A stretch of DNA of 64,000 nt from Tetrapyrgos nigripes. Its lineage: Eukaryota; Basidiomycota; Agaricomycetes; Agaricales; Campanellaceae. Positions 1 to 10,226 of this stretch are shown in pieces. The notes beneath the pieces were generated by a model. It saw nothing but the letters and a program-made list of their open reading frames with translations, was not told the origin of the DNA and did not search any database. Positions within the stretch are counted from its first letter, which is position 1, and each line of letters opens with the position of its first letter. The stretch spans positions 310,001 through 374,000 of the forward strand of contig JAACJM010000025.1 of assembly GCA_013368315.1 (NCBI GenBank), written 5' to 3'. Position numbers and translations under genes: made by a program.

Positions 1-210
1 CTGTATCGCTAATAAAACATTCCATCCTCTAGGACGAAGGGACGTAGCATAAACGGGACATGACGGGCGTCAACAGACATGAAGAAAAAACATACAATAG
101 AGTAAAATGAAAGCGGACTACATAATACTACCAAAGGAAAGTGGAAGACGTGCATCAAAGAAAGTGCACGACACAAAACCAAAAAAGCTACCCAACGTCA
201 ACGTCAACCC

Positions 211-3200
211 CTAAAACTTCCTAGGGCCACCAACCAGCCCTTCTATCGAATGATGCTCAAGATCATTCCTCGCCTTCAATATAGCCGCATGCATCTCCTT
301 CATGGCATTACCCAACTTCACACCGAAGCGACTAAGGATATCCTTCTGCCATGAATCGTACTTGGCATTGACCCTAGCCTGTACCTGCTCGTAATCAATC
401 ACACAGACGCCAAATGTTTTCTGTGTCTCTGACGTGTCAAACGTCGACCGAGCTTTCTTAATTTCGGTGAGCAGTTGTTGCCAATGGGCCAAGGAATCAC
501 CAAGACGGTTGAAGACGTATTCAGCTTGAAGGTCCCAAAGAGATTGGAATTGAAGCCATTTGGCAACGTAGTCTTTGAGCTGTTGGACTTTGGTCTCGAT
601 GAGGGCGAAAGGCCGTTGAAGGGTTTCGTCGGGAATTTGGGTGAGCTAGGAGAGATTGGAGTTAGTGCAAATTGAAGGAAAAGGTGGCAGATGGCTTACA
701 AGGGAAATATAGGTGGTTTCAGTGACGACTGTGCCCTGCATTTGCAAACCAATCTCATATCGGGAACTCTGAATCCGTCGCAGTCGGCAGACAACACCTA
801 TCGTCCCGAGTCAGCCAAAGGACGTTGTCGAGGCATAAAAAGCGAGTTACCTAGCCAATCATGTAGTTGCTTTATCCACGTAGACCGTGCATATTCTATT
901 GGTGGGTCAAGGAAGATGACTTGGTTTTGTATCCGAATTTCATGGACAATAGGCTTGACGATCATGTTGCTTTCCATAAACTGAGGGAGCATGGTTGATC
1001 AGTACAGGCAATAGTAGGACGGGCGAAGGCTCACCTTCTCTTCCTTAATCAGCCGCTTATCTCTCCGCTTATTCGTTACATCTCTCAACGGGAGATCTCT
1101 CCTCATCTCGGGATCATCTGTCCGCTCAAATTCTGAGCACCAGACTTGTACAATCGTCGTCAGGCGCTGAAGAAGTATCCCTTCTATCCGCTTGTCGAGC
1201 TCGGCTACCCAATGCTCGAGATTTGCGTAACCTTCCAAGTTGAGTCGGTCAATCTGAAAAAACCGGCGAGTCAGATTATGTCATCAGGACGAGAAAAAGC
1301 TTGACGACGAACAGCAGCCTGGATTTTTCCCAGCAGTTCAGAGAAAGCCTCGGTAGTGTAAGAGCAAGTTGCCAAATCGTCGACAGCACGCAGGATGTCC
1401 TTGTACAGATCTATGACGCTGTTGGTCTTGTCCTGTGAGGTACATGAGTTGGCTGACTGTAAGCAGTAGACGAAAATGAACGGACCTGAAGAATAGAGAT
1501 GACACTAGCAAACTCCCTAACAAACTGGATATGGCGATCATTCCGTCCGTCGGCAGTGGCAACGTATCTTCCAGCGTCATACTGATTGACAAAGTAATCC
1601 CATCGGATGTTCATACCTGCAGTGAAAAACACGCATCAGCCTTTGCGCAATCCGATACCGTAAAACTGACCCTTGCTAATCATCCTTTGAGACTCATTCC
1701 TATACTCAGCAACCAACCACTCGATACCCTTATTCTTCTCCACCAAATCCAAAGTCTGCCCATACGTCCGGACCGTCTCCATCAGACTGACAGCATGTGG
1801 ATAAACTCTCTTCGCATCCTTTGCCATATTCGTAATCGCATGGGGTACTTGGAAATTTAACCATAGCAGATTCCTCACTTCCTTGAAAAGCGTGATAATC
1901 TGCGGATCAAAGTTCACTGCCAGTTGGAAGCCTCCTCCTCGTAGCCTGACAATCTCGAATAACCGTCCATCGACACCCATATTACGTCTGTTGATATCAT
2001 GTAACCAGGCTTCGTAGACAGGTCGAGTGTCTAGTTTCTTGCGGAAAGCGCTGGACTCGGCTTGGAGTTTTTGACCCTCTGCGTAGAGCTCCCAACCTTT
2101 ACCAAGGACGTCCTCGACTCGTTTCATGTAGGTCAGCAGCTGACGCTCAATTTGGCGTGCCCAGATGATGGCGCCAGCTATTGGAGGGAGATCTCGCATC
2201 TGAGACATGTGGTAGGCTTCAGAGTATCGGTATTGGGTTTTGAACTAGAAGATGGAAAGAATTATTAAGGTGAGAATTGGATTGGGCCAGAAGAGCACGA
2301 ACTTTGTCATGAAGGTGCTTGATGTCTTCCTTCACCGAGTCAATGAGCTGTGTCTGGTACTCTTGGATAGCACCACGAATCTGCAAACGCAATCTAGTTC
2401 AGAGGTTGTATAGCTGACATAGAAATGAAAAGACACACTTTTGGCCTCACAAACAGCGCGTTAAACTTGGAAAACACCCTAAACATCTCATTGGCATTCC
2501 TCGCTGTCCCTAACCGATCTCGCAACCTTGCAATGATCTGGTTTTCGACTCTTGACACCCGCTCATTATAAGCATTCTCTGCCGTCACCCAAATCTCTGT
2601 GCCCTCTACAGAGACATCCAACACATCAATCCTCTTCACAACCTCATAAGCCTCCTTCACCTCTTCTTCCATATCCATCCCACCAACCTCCATACCAACA
2701 GCTCCCAAACCCTTCGTAGGCCCAGTCATCACAGCCAACTGCTCATGCTGTTTTCGCCAGTCTCGTAGATATCGGACTCGTTCTTGGAGTTTGGCATGTG
2801 CAGGTACGATTTTGATCGGAATGAACCGTTCGGAACGTTTCCTCGTAACTTCACGAGCAACGTTGGTAAATTCTTTGATCTGATCGTCCCATGTCCGGAA
2901 GATGTTCATGGTTTGGGAAAGAAGGCGTTCAAAAGTTTCGTAGGGAGTATATGCGAGTCGATGTGAGGTGAGGATGCGGAGGAGTTGGTCATTGAAGTCT
3001 CGGGATATAGCCTCTACGAGAGGCAGTGCACGACGAATGGGGTATGGAGAGAGTTTGAGCTTTCGGTTGATATGACTGAAGATGAGGAGGATAGATTCTT
3101 GTATTTTGTCGAGGTCAGTGGCAGACAGGAGCTCATTCAGTGGGAAATCTTTCATGAGCTGGTTGTATTTGCGAACTGTAGAAAACTGCCTCAGTGCGAT

Positions 3201-4260
3201 TCACATGGGGTCTGCGCGCATATACTCACCCAATTCGGTCGCGTCGGTCAACCCTGTGTCAGCCATGAAACTGACAGTAGCATGAAAACGTTTTGCATTT
3301 CGCAAACAATCCATGACCATGTTGACCTCCTCGCTCCGTAGCTGCAGCTCTATTCCCTCCAAAGCTCTCTCCAAGCTTAACCAGAAGTTAATTTCCTGCG
3401 AAGCAGTTCCAGACGCGACATCACGGGTCAGCTTCGTTACAGCCTGGATGGACTTAATCCAGGAGTTGACGTGTCCGTGCAGGGTATTCAAGAAAGTACT
3501 GTCGTTAAGCGTTGTATTCGGAATGAAGGAGATGTTTGGACGTGCACCGGCAGCTTGCGCTTGCTCGACGGCACGTTGGATGACAGGATGGATGATGAGG
3601 TGTGTTTCGGGGATTTCAACGTTTTGTTGGAGATGTAGGAGGGAGAGCTCTAGTTCTGCGAATTTCTTCTTGGTCATTGGTATTCCCATCTTCGCGTCCA
3701 CGTCCTTGCCGCTCCCTCTCGAGCCGACGAAAGCATCGAACCACGGCTTGACACCACTACTGACAATGGCATGTAAACTTTCGTATGGTGTTTCTTCGCC
3801 ACCGAAAAGATTGAGAAAATGGAGTTGCGTGACCAGAGGTGTTAAAGGATCTAATATAGGACTGCGCTTGATAATGGCGAGAGTAAGGACGTGAGATGAG
3901 TGGTATGTTAAATGCGATGTGAGGGTATAGGTGTATGTTTGCTTTGAGTCGTCTGTCCACGATGATAAGCAAAGAAAATGGCAGAATGAGAGGCGAAAAC
4001 TAGCCTTCAACTTCGTCTCTGCTCTTGACCACGTAAATCACATCCCCACCCTCCCCTGCAAACCGCATCACGCGCTCATCGAACTCATCATCAAATAAAG
4101 AGTGTAGTTCTTCCGGTGATGCGCCTATCAATGGTGGTAGAAGAGCTTGCAAATATGTCTGGAAAATTGAAGTGTCAAAAGAAGAGTTTGTTGATTCTGA
4201 GGGTGGATCATGGTTTAGTGTACCATTGGTGGCCACTGCTGGGGTCAAAGGAGGTTCCAT
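211..4260 (-). CDS. dhc1: Dynein heavy chain tail subunit, separate N-terminal gene (dhc1-type)
   Basis: Encodes the N-terminal tail of cytoplasmic dynein heavy chain, which dimerises and binds intermediate chains; dynein drives retrograde transport and nuclear migration. Exons match the DHC_N1 region in order: [20 protein letters not shown] and [20 protein letters not shown] (about 3.5-3.8 kb), then tail helices down to LEHHSIEG near 240. Start chosen at MEPPLTP (4260), just before the conserved block; a longer upstream frame (to 4416) looks like 5' UTR. About ten exons, roughly 1.1-1.2 thousand residues. The frame ends at TAG 211-213 with no linker, AAA+ or stalk sequence following. In Agaricomycetes the heavy chain is known to be encoded by two genes (S. 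commune dhc1 and dhc2), and this fits dhc1. The first intron (3953-4004) needs a GC donor. A long last intron running past position 1 is the alternative. Confidence 0.9.
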
Positions 4261-4655
4261 CACTGACTGAACCTCTTTTGAGATGGACGAGGAAACCTCG
4301 AGTCTTGTCGTCGTTGTCGTCGTTGAGGAGAAAGTCTGAGATCCCCTTACGAGTCGCGTCACGTGGCTATGTTTCTTTCTCGACAATTCGACGACCTCGA
4401 ACTTTTTGGACTGCAACCACTGGTATTACATTGCAATGGTATATTTACGTTGACCATATCCATAACTTGCGCTAAGAAATCCAGTACCCAAGGCTCAGCG
4501 CTCACCACGCGCACACACCCTGCTTTGGCAAGACCAGCTTTGATAGTACAACGAATGCTACATCAAATTGAGTGCTACATAAGTTTAGATGGCTTGGGCT
4601 GATGAAGACACAGCCTAAAAACGATCTTCAAAAAGAAGAAAGCAGATTCCCTCCC
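4261..4655. other. Intergenic: dhc1 promoter / HET 3' side
   Basis: This 395-nt gap lies between the dhc1 start and the stop of the downstream-oriented HET gene. Small ORFs here overlap the dhc1 5' leader and show no recognisable protein. No RNA gene or repeat seen. Confidence 0.5.
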
Positions 4656-6809
4656 TTACAAACTCCCTCCAAAATCAATATGAAGTATAAAAGACCCAAG
4701 CTGAAGGATTGTGTTCGGGTACCGAATACTAGCAATGACCTGAGTATCTCGAAATCGCCAGTCGTCCAGATCATACATAGTCATACACGGCCATGAGCCA
4801 CCGTGACGACTCTTCTTCAACCTTCTTGACCCAGAACCAAGATAAGACCTCCATATCTCTTCCCCTGTCTCCTTGGAGAGCTCAAAGAATCCAGCATCTA
4901 TCCACTCGAAACGATTGGCAAACCCGACTGTCACGTAAACCGGGGGTAAAGGCTCCTTGGCTTTGTAGATGATAACACGAAACGTACTCGCGAGGTCCCC
5001 AGTATTAGGCATACTAATGTATGTCTGGCCTCCGCATTCCTTTGAAAAGAAGTCGGGCGGATAGATCTGTTGGAGCGTCCAATCTCCCACCTTGAAAGGT
5101 ACCATAAAGCCACAGTTGGGAGTGTCCAGCAACCTCGTCATAAATATATTGCAGGGGTTGGAAGGTATATAGACCACTTCAAGAATTCGTTCCGTTGTGT
5201 TGCCTGTCATTTGGAAAGTGCAAGACACCAGTGCACCGCTTTTCAGAGGCGCAACGACTGTGTCAAAACAAGCTGGAGAGGACGACCAGTGCAACAAATG
5301 AGCTCCTTTTTTGGTGAAACGTCTGACACCGTCGCCCTCATCGTGGGCGAAAAGTCTCGAAACATCGTCCATCGTATCTAGACGTGTTTCGGTCACTACT
5401 AGGCAACGTGTCAGTCTATCGAGTGCGATGAAGAACGACTCTCCAAATCTCTGAGAGTGGTAATTCAGGAAGGCGAATGGTATCGGAGGCCAAGGGGGAT
5501 TCCTGAAGGTAAACTTGACAGACTCTCTGGGCCACACACGAAGCGTGGAGGTTTGACTGCTAACTTGTCCAGCATTATTCATTGTGCAGTTGAAGAAAGC
5601 CGGGACAGTGGCATGGATCTCGTCATAATGTTTGTCCTTCCGCTTCCTGGAGATAGGAGCCTCCCTAACAACCAGCCTCTGCACGCTAGCAGATGAAGAC
5701 AAGGGTACTAGTTCCAGATCCTCTGGACGACATCGTACATATCCTTGTCCAGCCACCTTTTGAAGATAGACAGAGAAATACTGGTTTACGTCGGGCTTCC
5801 TGTCAGAACGACAGAGTAGAGAGGCCAGGAACGTACTGTCTTCAGAGGCTGGGGATTCCAAGGGAAGGGCTATGCGCAACCCGTTGTTGCCAAAAGAATA
5901 AGAAGACTCGTCCCCTATATGCCCTGTCTCTGACTTTCTGACTTCGCCAGATGCTCTAAACTCGAAAGGACACCTGGCTAACAACCCCCGCGGCGCTGAC
6001 TCTCCTTCGGACGCAATCCAGGCAAAAATGCTGCGGTCATCAGAAATCTTGATGATTTCTTGTTGAAGGCGCAGGAATGCCTTCGCGGCACCTTCACCAT
6101 ATATAGGGGGCATACTGACCCCAAAAATACCCATCAGGCAATATGCCAAATCTTCCGGGCGAGTTGTCTGCCTAAAAGCAGCCCACGACATCTTCTGAGC
6201 GACGCTGTATTCCTCGACATCACCATGCGTGAAGGCCCGGACCGGGATAGACGTTATGGCTGAGACGACGTCCTGCAATTCCCATCTCGTCCCAATCTTG
6301 TTCCATTCCACATCTAAGAAGACCACAAAGGACGGAGCAATGAGCTCTTGAAGTGTCCAACCTCTCTTGAACCATCTGCTGTTTCTGAATGTGGATACCG
6401 GATCACGAGGATGAGGGCCAGGTGTGCTCGAGACGTCGCATAGGTAGACATAGCAGACTTCAGAATCCTCGTAATGCTGGTACATCGAGTTGATAGCTTC
6501 GGAGAGTTCGGCGCTGCTTTCTTTGTTGATGCAGCACGAGTCTATCCATATCCACCGAAAGTCGTATTTCCTAGCATGCTCACATGCCTTCCAGACCTTC
6601 TTATATCCAGCTTTCCGCGTGACGGCATGAATGATGAAGGTATCCTGCGGCGTTCTCTGATCCCTTTGTTTGCGAGTAGCAAACCAGAGATTCTGCATAT
6701 CCTGGAAAGTGACCTCATCCTTCTCCCATGTATGAGAGAGGATGGCATAGGGAGGGATATCGGTGTAGAACTCTTGGATTTCGAAGGTGTTTGTATCGAG
6801 CAAGCGCAT
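4656..6809 (-). CDS. HET-domain protein, copy 1
   Basis: A 717-residue intronless protein of the fungal heterokaryon-incompatibility class; HET domains trigger cell death on non-self recognition. The start MRLLDTNTFEI (6809) is chosen because the second copy starts identically and gives exactly the same length; the frame opens 22 codons earlier. HET motifs occupy about residues 20-240: YAILSHTWEKDEVTFQDM, WIWIDSCCINKESS, RWFKRGWTLQELIAP, then the PEDLAYCLMGIFGVSMPPIYGEG block common in agaric HET proteins. The remaining ~450 residues are a conserved C-terminal region without NACHT or WD repeats. Paralogous to 10227-12380 over its whole length, so a local duplication. Partner or trigger unknown. 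Confidence 0.9.
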   Translation of the reverse strand: MRLLDTNTFEIQEFYTDIPPYAILSHTWEKDEVTFQDMQNLWFATRKQRDQRTPQDTFIIHAVTRKAGYKKVWKACEHARKYDFRWIWIDSCCINKESSAELSEAINSMYQHYEDSEVCYVYLCDVSSTPGPHPRDPVSTFRNSRWFKRGWTLQELIAPSFVVFLDVEWNKIGTRWELQDVVSAITSIPVRAFTHGDVEEYSVAQKMSWAAFRQTTRPEDLAYCLMGIFGVSMPPIYGEGAAKAFLRLQQEIIKISDDRSIFAWIASEGESAPRGLLARCPFEFRASGEVRKSETGHIGDESSYSFGNNGLRIALPLESPASEDSTFLASLLCRSDRKPDVNQYFSVYLQKVAGQGYVRCRPEDLELVPLSSSASVQRLVVREAPISRKRKDKHYDEIHATVPAFFNCTMNNAGQVSSQTSTLRVWPRESVKFTFRNPPWPPIPFAFLNYHSQRFGESFFIALDRLTRCLVVTETRLDTMDDVSRLFAHDEGDGVRRFTKKGAHLLHWSSSPACFDTVVAPLKSGALVSCTFQMTGNTTERILEVVYIPSNPCNIFMTRLLDTPNCGFMVPFKVGDWTLQQIYPPDFFSKECGGQTYISMPNTGDLASTFRVIIYKAKEPLPPVYVTVGFANRFEWIDAGFFELSKETGEEIWRSYLGSGSRRLKKSRHGGSWPCMTMYDLDDWRFRDTQVIASIRYPNTILQLGSFILHIDFGGSL

Positions 6810-7094
6810 CGTGTGGCTAAACGAATTAATGGTTAGAAATGGGCTGCTCATCGATGAAGACGCTGACTTACTCACTGGAAGGAGGAAAGAAGGGATTCGA
6901 GTATCATCATCATCGTCATTTCAAGTACCACGGGGCTCTACAGCAATTCTCCATCACTGTGACATGTCAAAGCGGCGTCCAACATCAAATGCAAAAGGAG
7001 AAAGCACGAAGCTTGTTAGTATACAATCAGCAGCCAACAATGGAAGGAACGAGACTAACATAAGAAATACAGCTTCTAGTATCATCATCATTCC
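6810..7094. other. HET copy 1 upstream region
   Basis: Upstream region of HET copy 1. It contains only short frames on both strands and no supported gene. Confidence 0.4.
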
Positions 7095-7190
7095 ACGGAT
7101 GCGCTCCTTGTTGTACTGATGCTGATGTCTGTCGTATCAGGATGCTACATCGACTGGCTCTGGAAAGCGACAATACAGTAGCTAAAACCA
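7095..7190 (-). pseudogene. Shard of the zeta-COP last exon
   Basis: Nucleotides about 7113-7185 align with the last exon of the zeta-COP gene at about 12890-12955: both contain a TCTGTCGT-TCAGGA core followed by CTCTGGAA-GCGA, in the same orientation, with small indels between. Read on the minus strand the copy is out of frame and has stops. It is best explained as a relic carried by the duplication that made the two HET genes. Alignment was by eye over about 70 nt, so boundaries are approximate. Confidence 0.55.
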
Positions 7191-7349
7191 CTTTTGGACC
7201 GATGCGCACTAATGATGACCCGGTCAATGCTCAAGTAGAGATAAGTAGATCCGGAAAGTCACTTCACTTGTAGATGTAGATGACAATGGCATAACATTTG
7301 GCACGCAAGAACCGAACCTGTGATTAACATAGCGTGCACAGCCAATCCA

Positions 7350-7680
7350 ACATATATGCGGGTTACGAAGACTCGTCGCGCATCCGCCCCTCTTCCAACT
7401 TTCTAACTTCGCCAGAAGCCCTAAACTCAAAGGGAGACTTCGCCAACATCGCAAGGTGTCTCTCCCTCTGCCAGATACTGCGGTCAACAGACATCTTGAT
7501 GACTTCTATTCGATGCAAACCATCGCGGGAAGTGATCTCCATGAGGATTCGTGCCAGTAATTTGGAGTCGAGAGTTCCGGGGATTTGGAATGGAAACGTA
7601 TAGGCGTAGTTTTCTGTAGGGAATCCTGCCTTAGATCTTGATTTCGCTCTGAACCTAGATGATAACACTGTTCCTTCTAG
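7350..7680 (-). pseudogene. HET-domain gene fragment
   Basis: A minus-strand frame contains SPFEFRASGEVRK followed by RDESS and, just before, a degraded VDRSIW. These correspond to LLARCPFEFRASGEVRK, GDESSYSF and SDDRSIFAW in the intact HET genes. The frame stops directly after DESS, and the HET domain itself is absent. It is therefore a truncated third copy. The flank at 7322-7340 (ATTAACATAGCGTGCACA) is shared with the upstream region of HET copy 2 near 12672. Confidence 0.7.
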
Positions 7681-8344
7681 CTATACGCTTGTATTCCAGC
7701 TAACGCCCTTCTCAGTGAGTACGCTCATTGGACAACGTGCACGTAACATTCCATTAGTGAAAGCATGTGTCAATGATGAGAGTGTATCGTGGAGGTCTGT
7801 CCGGTAGTGAATCGAGAGGTAAATGAAGAGACCACTGTGACTGTCGTCGTCGTCGTCGCTAGACATTGTCAATGTCACGCTGAGTCACATCGCGACTTTC
7901 AGGCGACCTGCTCTACCTTTGCCTCATCCGCCCAGCATGAATGCACGACCAGTGTCACGCTGACTTGAACGGTCTTGAACGGTAGCTATTTCTGACCCCG
8001 AGGATGAGGCTTAACACGAATAAAGTCTCCTTCACCCAAGTGGCCGTCCATCACAATCACTCATGAAGAATGCCGCTCCCCATTATATGATTGTTATCTT
8101 CATAAAGTTATCACTAGAGAAAGACTGTACAATAGTGCATCTGGTCATGAGTGCTGAGCGCTAAGCCATTGGACAGCTTTATCCTTCAACTACATCCTCC
8201 GCTATCCCAACCAGAGCTGCTCATAGACGGCCGGCCAGTCCTTGCCAGTCCTAATCATTATCCACGCTCAGAAATTCTGATGGTGCGCGAAGACTGTATA
8301 TCCCGATTTTCTCTGTCAACCTGATGTTGACTACGGTTTCCTAG
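7681..8344. other. Intergenic between HET fragment and F-box gene
   Basis: No gene supported. Short frames on the minus strand have no recognisable content. The 3' part is presumably the promoter of the F-box gene. Confidence 0.4.
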
Positions 8345-10041
8345 ATGCGGTCACTCTCGAAGATGCCGTCCTCCACGGCCTTGCCAACAGAGCTTATAGA
8401 GGAAATCGTTAGCTACATGGTGGACGTACAGAATGACAGCTGGTTCCAGATCGAAGTCCTTACTGTAGCATCCAAAAGGGACCTTTTGTCGTGCGCTCTC
8501 AGCTGTACCGCTTTCTTTGGTCCGGCGATGAGGACCCTGTGGAGTACTGCTGAGCTCACGAGGCTGCTGCAGCTGTTACCGGGTTTAGATTGGCAGCTGT
8601 TACCTGGTTTGGTAGTAGGGAGTTCATGTGTGAGTCCTTGCCACTTTTCACCAATTTCATACTCACATCATTCGTACAGGTCCTCACCGACGAACTGACC
8701 GAGGTTTCCTTGAAGCGCTTCGACATCTATACTTCCATGGTGAAGACTCTCGTTCACCATGGTGATTGGAGGGATTACACTTCAGTCTGCAGCTCTTTGG
8801 CTCTTATACGACCCAGACCACTTCTGTCATTGAAACACGTATACTTCCACACTTACCGATTGACATTCTCCTGGTCCGGCGAGATGATGCTTATGGTTTC
8901 TCCTGTCCTGAAATCAGCTTTCTTCTCATTTTGCAGCCCAAGTATAATGGCGTATATCTCCATTATCAAAGACGAGGCAACCATGTCTGACTCGCTCACC
9001 ATCTCACTCACCATCCCACATGCACGTTATGCCAATTTCGACCTTGCTTGTATTTCACAGCTGCAGAATCTGCGATTCCTTCACCTGTTTCTCGATCTCA
9101 GCACCGTAGAAACGGGAGCCTCAGCCGTATCGCACCCCCGGCACTTGAAAGAACTTCGGCTAGATTATGATAAAGCTTTGAATACTCCCAAGGATGTCTT
9201 CACAGTCCTGAGAATATATCGAAATTCCGGGGTAGAATCCTTTTCTCTGCAAGGTGCTCTCCAGGGCGTCGATATCCAGAGGATCTTGAACGCAATGTCT
9301 TCTCAATGGTCACGCACTTTGACTACGTTGTCACTCAACATCTCAATAAACCAGTGGCCCATTGGGAAGGAAACTTTCTTGGATATCATTAGGCCTCTGC
9401 GGTCGTTGCACAAGCTTCAAGTCTTCATGGGCAAGTTCACGCTCGGACCAACAGGACCAACAGATTGGATTTCCGCACCGCCAGTTATTTACATCACTCA
9501 CCCGTTAATACCCGACATCTGCAATGCCTGGCATAATCTCGTCGATCTCGAGATACGCACTGACGGTTTTGAAAATATTCTTGCCGTGGCTTCCCTAGCC
9601 GAGCATTGTCCCAAATTAAAACGCCTCTCCATTCCCTTCGATATCCTTGCTGTTCCGTCTATCGATGACGTCCAGCACCGAAACACTTTCCCGTTGGAAT
9701 CCTCTCATAAACTTGAATCTATCACTCTAATGGTGAAAGAAGGCACTGATCTCGAAGGCACTGATTTCGTTTCCTTGGTCGCCAGAGGGAGTGTCATCTC
9801 GCGGCTGGCATATCTCTTGGATCTCACTTTCCCATATTTGAAGGAAGTGTCCATCAGGACTACCTCTGCCTTTCGTCTCCCTCCCAATGCTCTTCCCCTT
9901 GCCGCTCCTCTTGCCACAGCTCATCGTCCTCCACCGCGGCCAGTTCCTGCTCGAGCAGGATGGAAAAACTCCAGGAATGTAATCATGGACGTAATAAGGG
10001 CACGTCAAGAAGCCAGAAGGCTGAAGGGAACACAGCTGTGA
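8345..10041 (+). CDS. F-box protein with leucine-rich-like repeats
   Basis: Predicted substrate adaptor of an SCF ubiquitin ligase, 548 residues. An F-box-like segment LPTELIEEIVSYM (about residues 13-25) runs on through LLSCALSCTAF and would bind Skp1. After it come irregular LRR-like strands such as LQNLRFLHLFLDL, HLKELRLDY and CPKLKRLSIP. The C-terminus is basic and proline-rich. One intron, 8630-8679 (GTGAGT...ACAG), joins GLVVGSSC to VLTDELTEV in frame. Start taken at 8345; MPSS six codons later is also possible. Such F-box/LRR genes are greatly expanded in agarics and targets cannot be predicted. It sits between the HET copies and may have spread with them. Confidence 0.8.
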
Positions 10042-10226
10042 AGGAATGGCGAAATTAATGCTGTACATGCAATTGCTAGGAGAACAGGAGAACAGAAATG
10101 GACGTTGTAAGTAGTAATTGGAGAATTGCTTTTGTATTTAGGTGATGGCACTCAGACGCCGCTGGGAATAGCTAGCGCTAGTCATGTCAAGAGCTAATGT
10201 AAATTATTTGGGGTGAAATACATAGA

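Noticed and set aside
1..210. Continuation of the dynein heavy chain beyond 211
   Set aside because: No linker-domain sequence in any frame; the 230-nt gap would be atypically long for an intron, and a split gene is known in this group. Not fully excluded because the window ends here.
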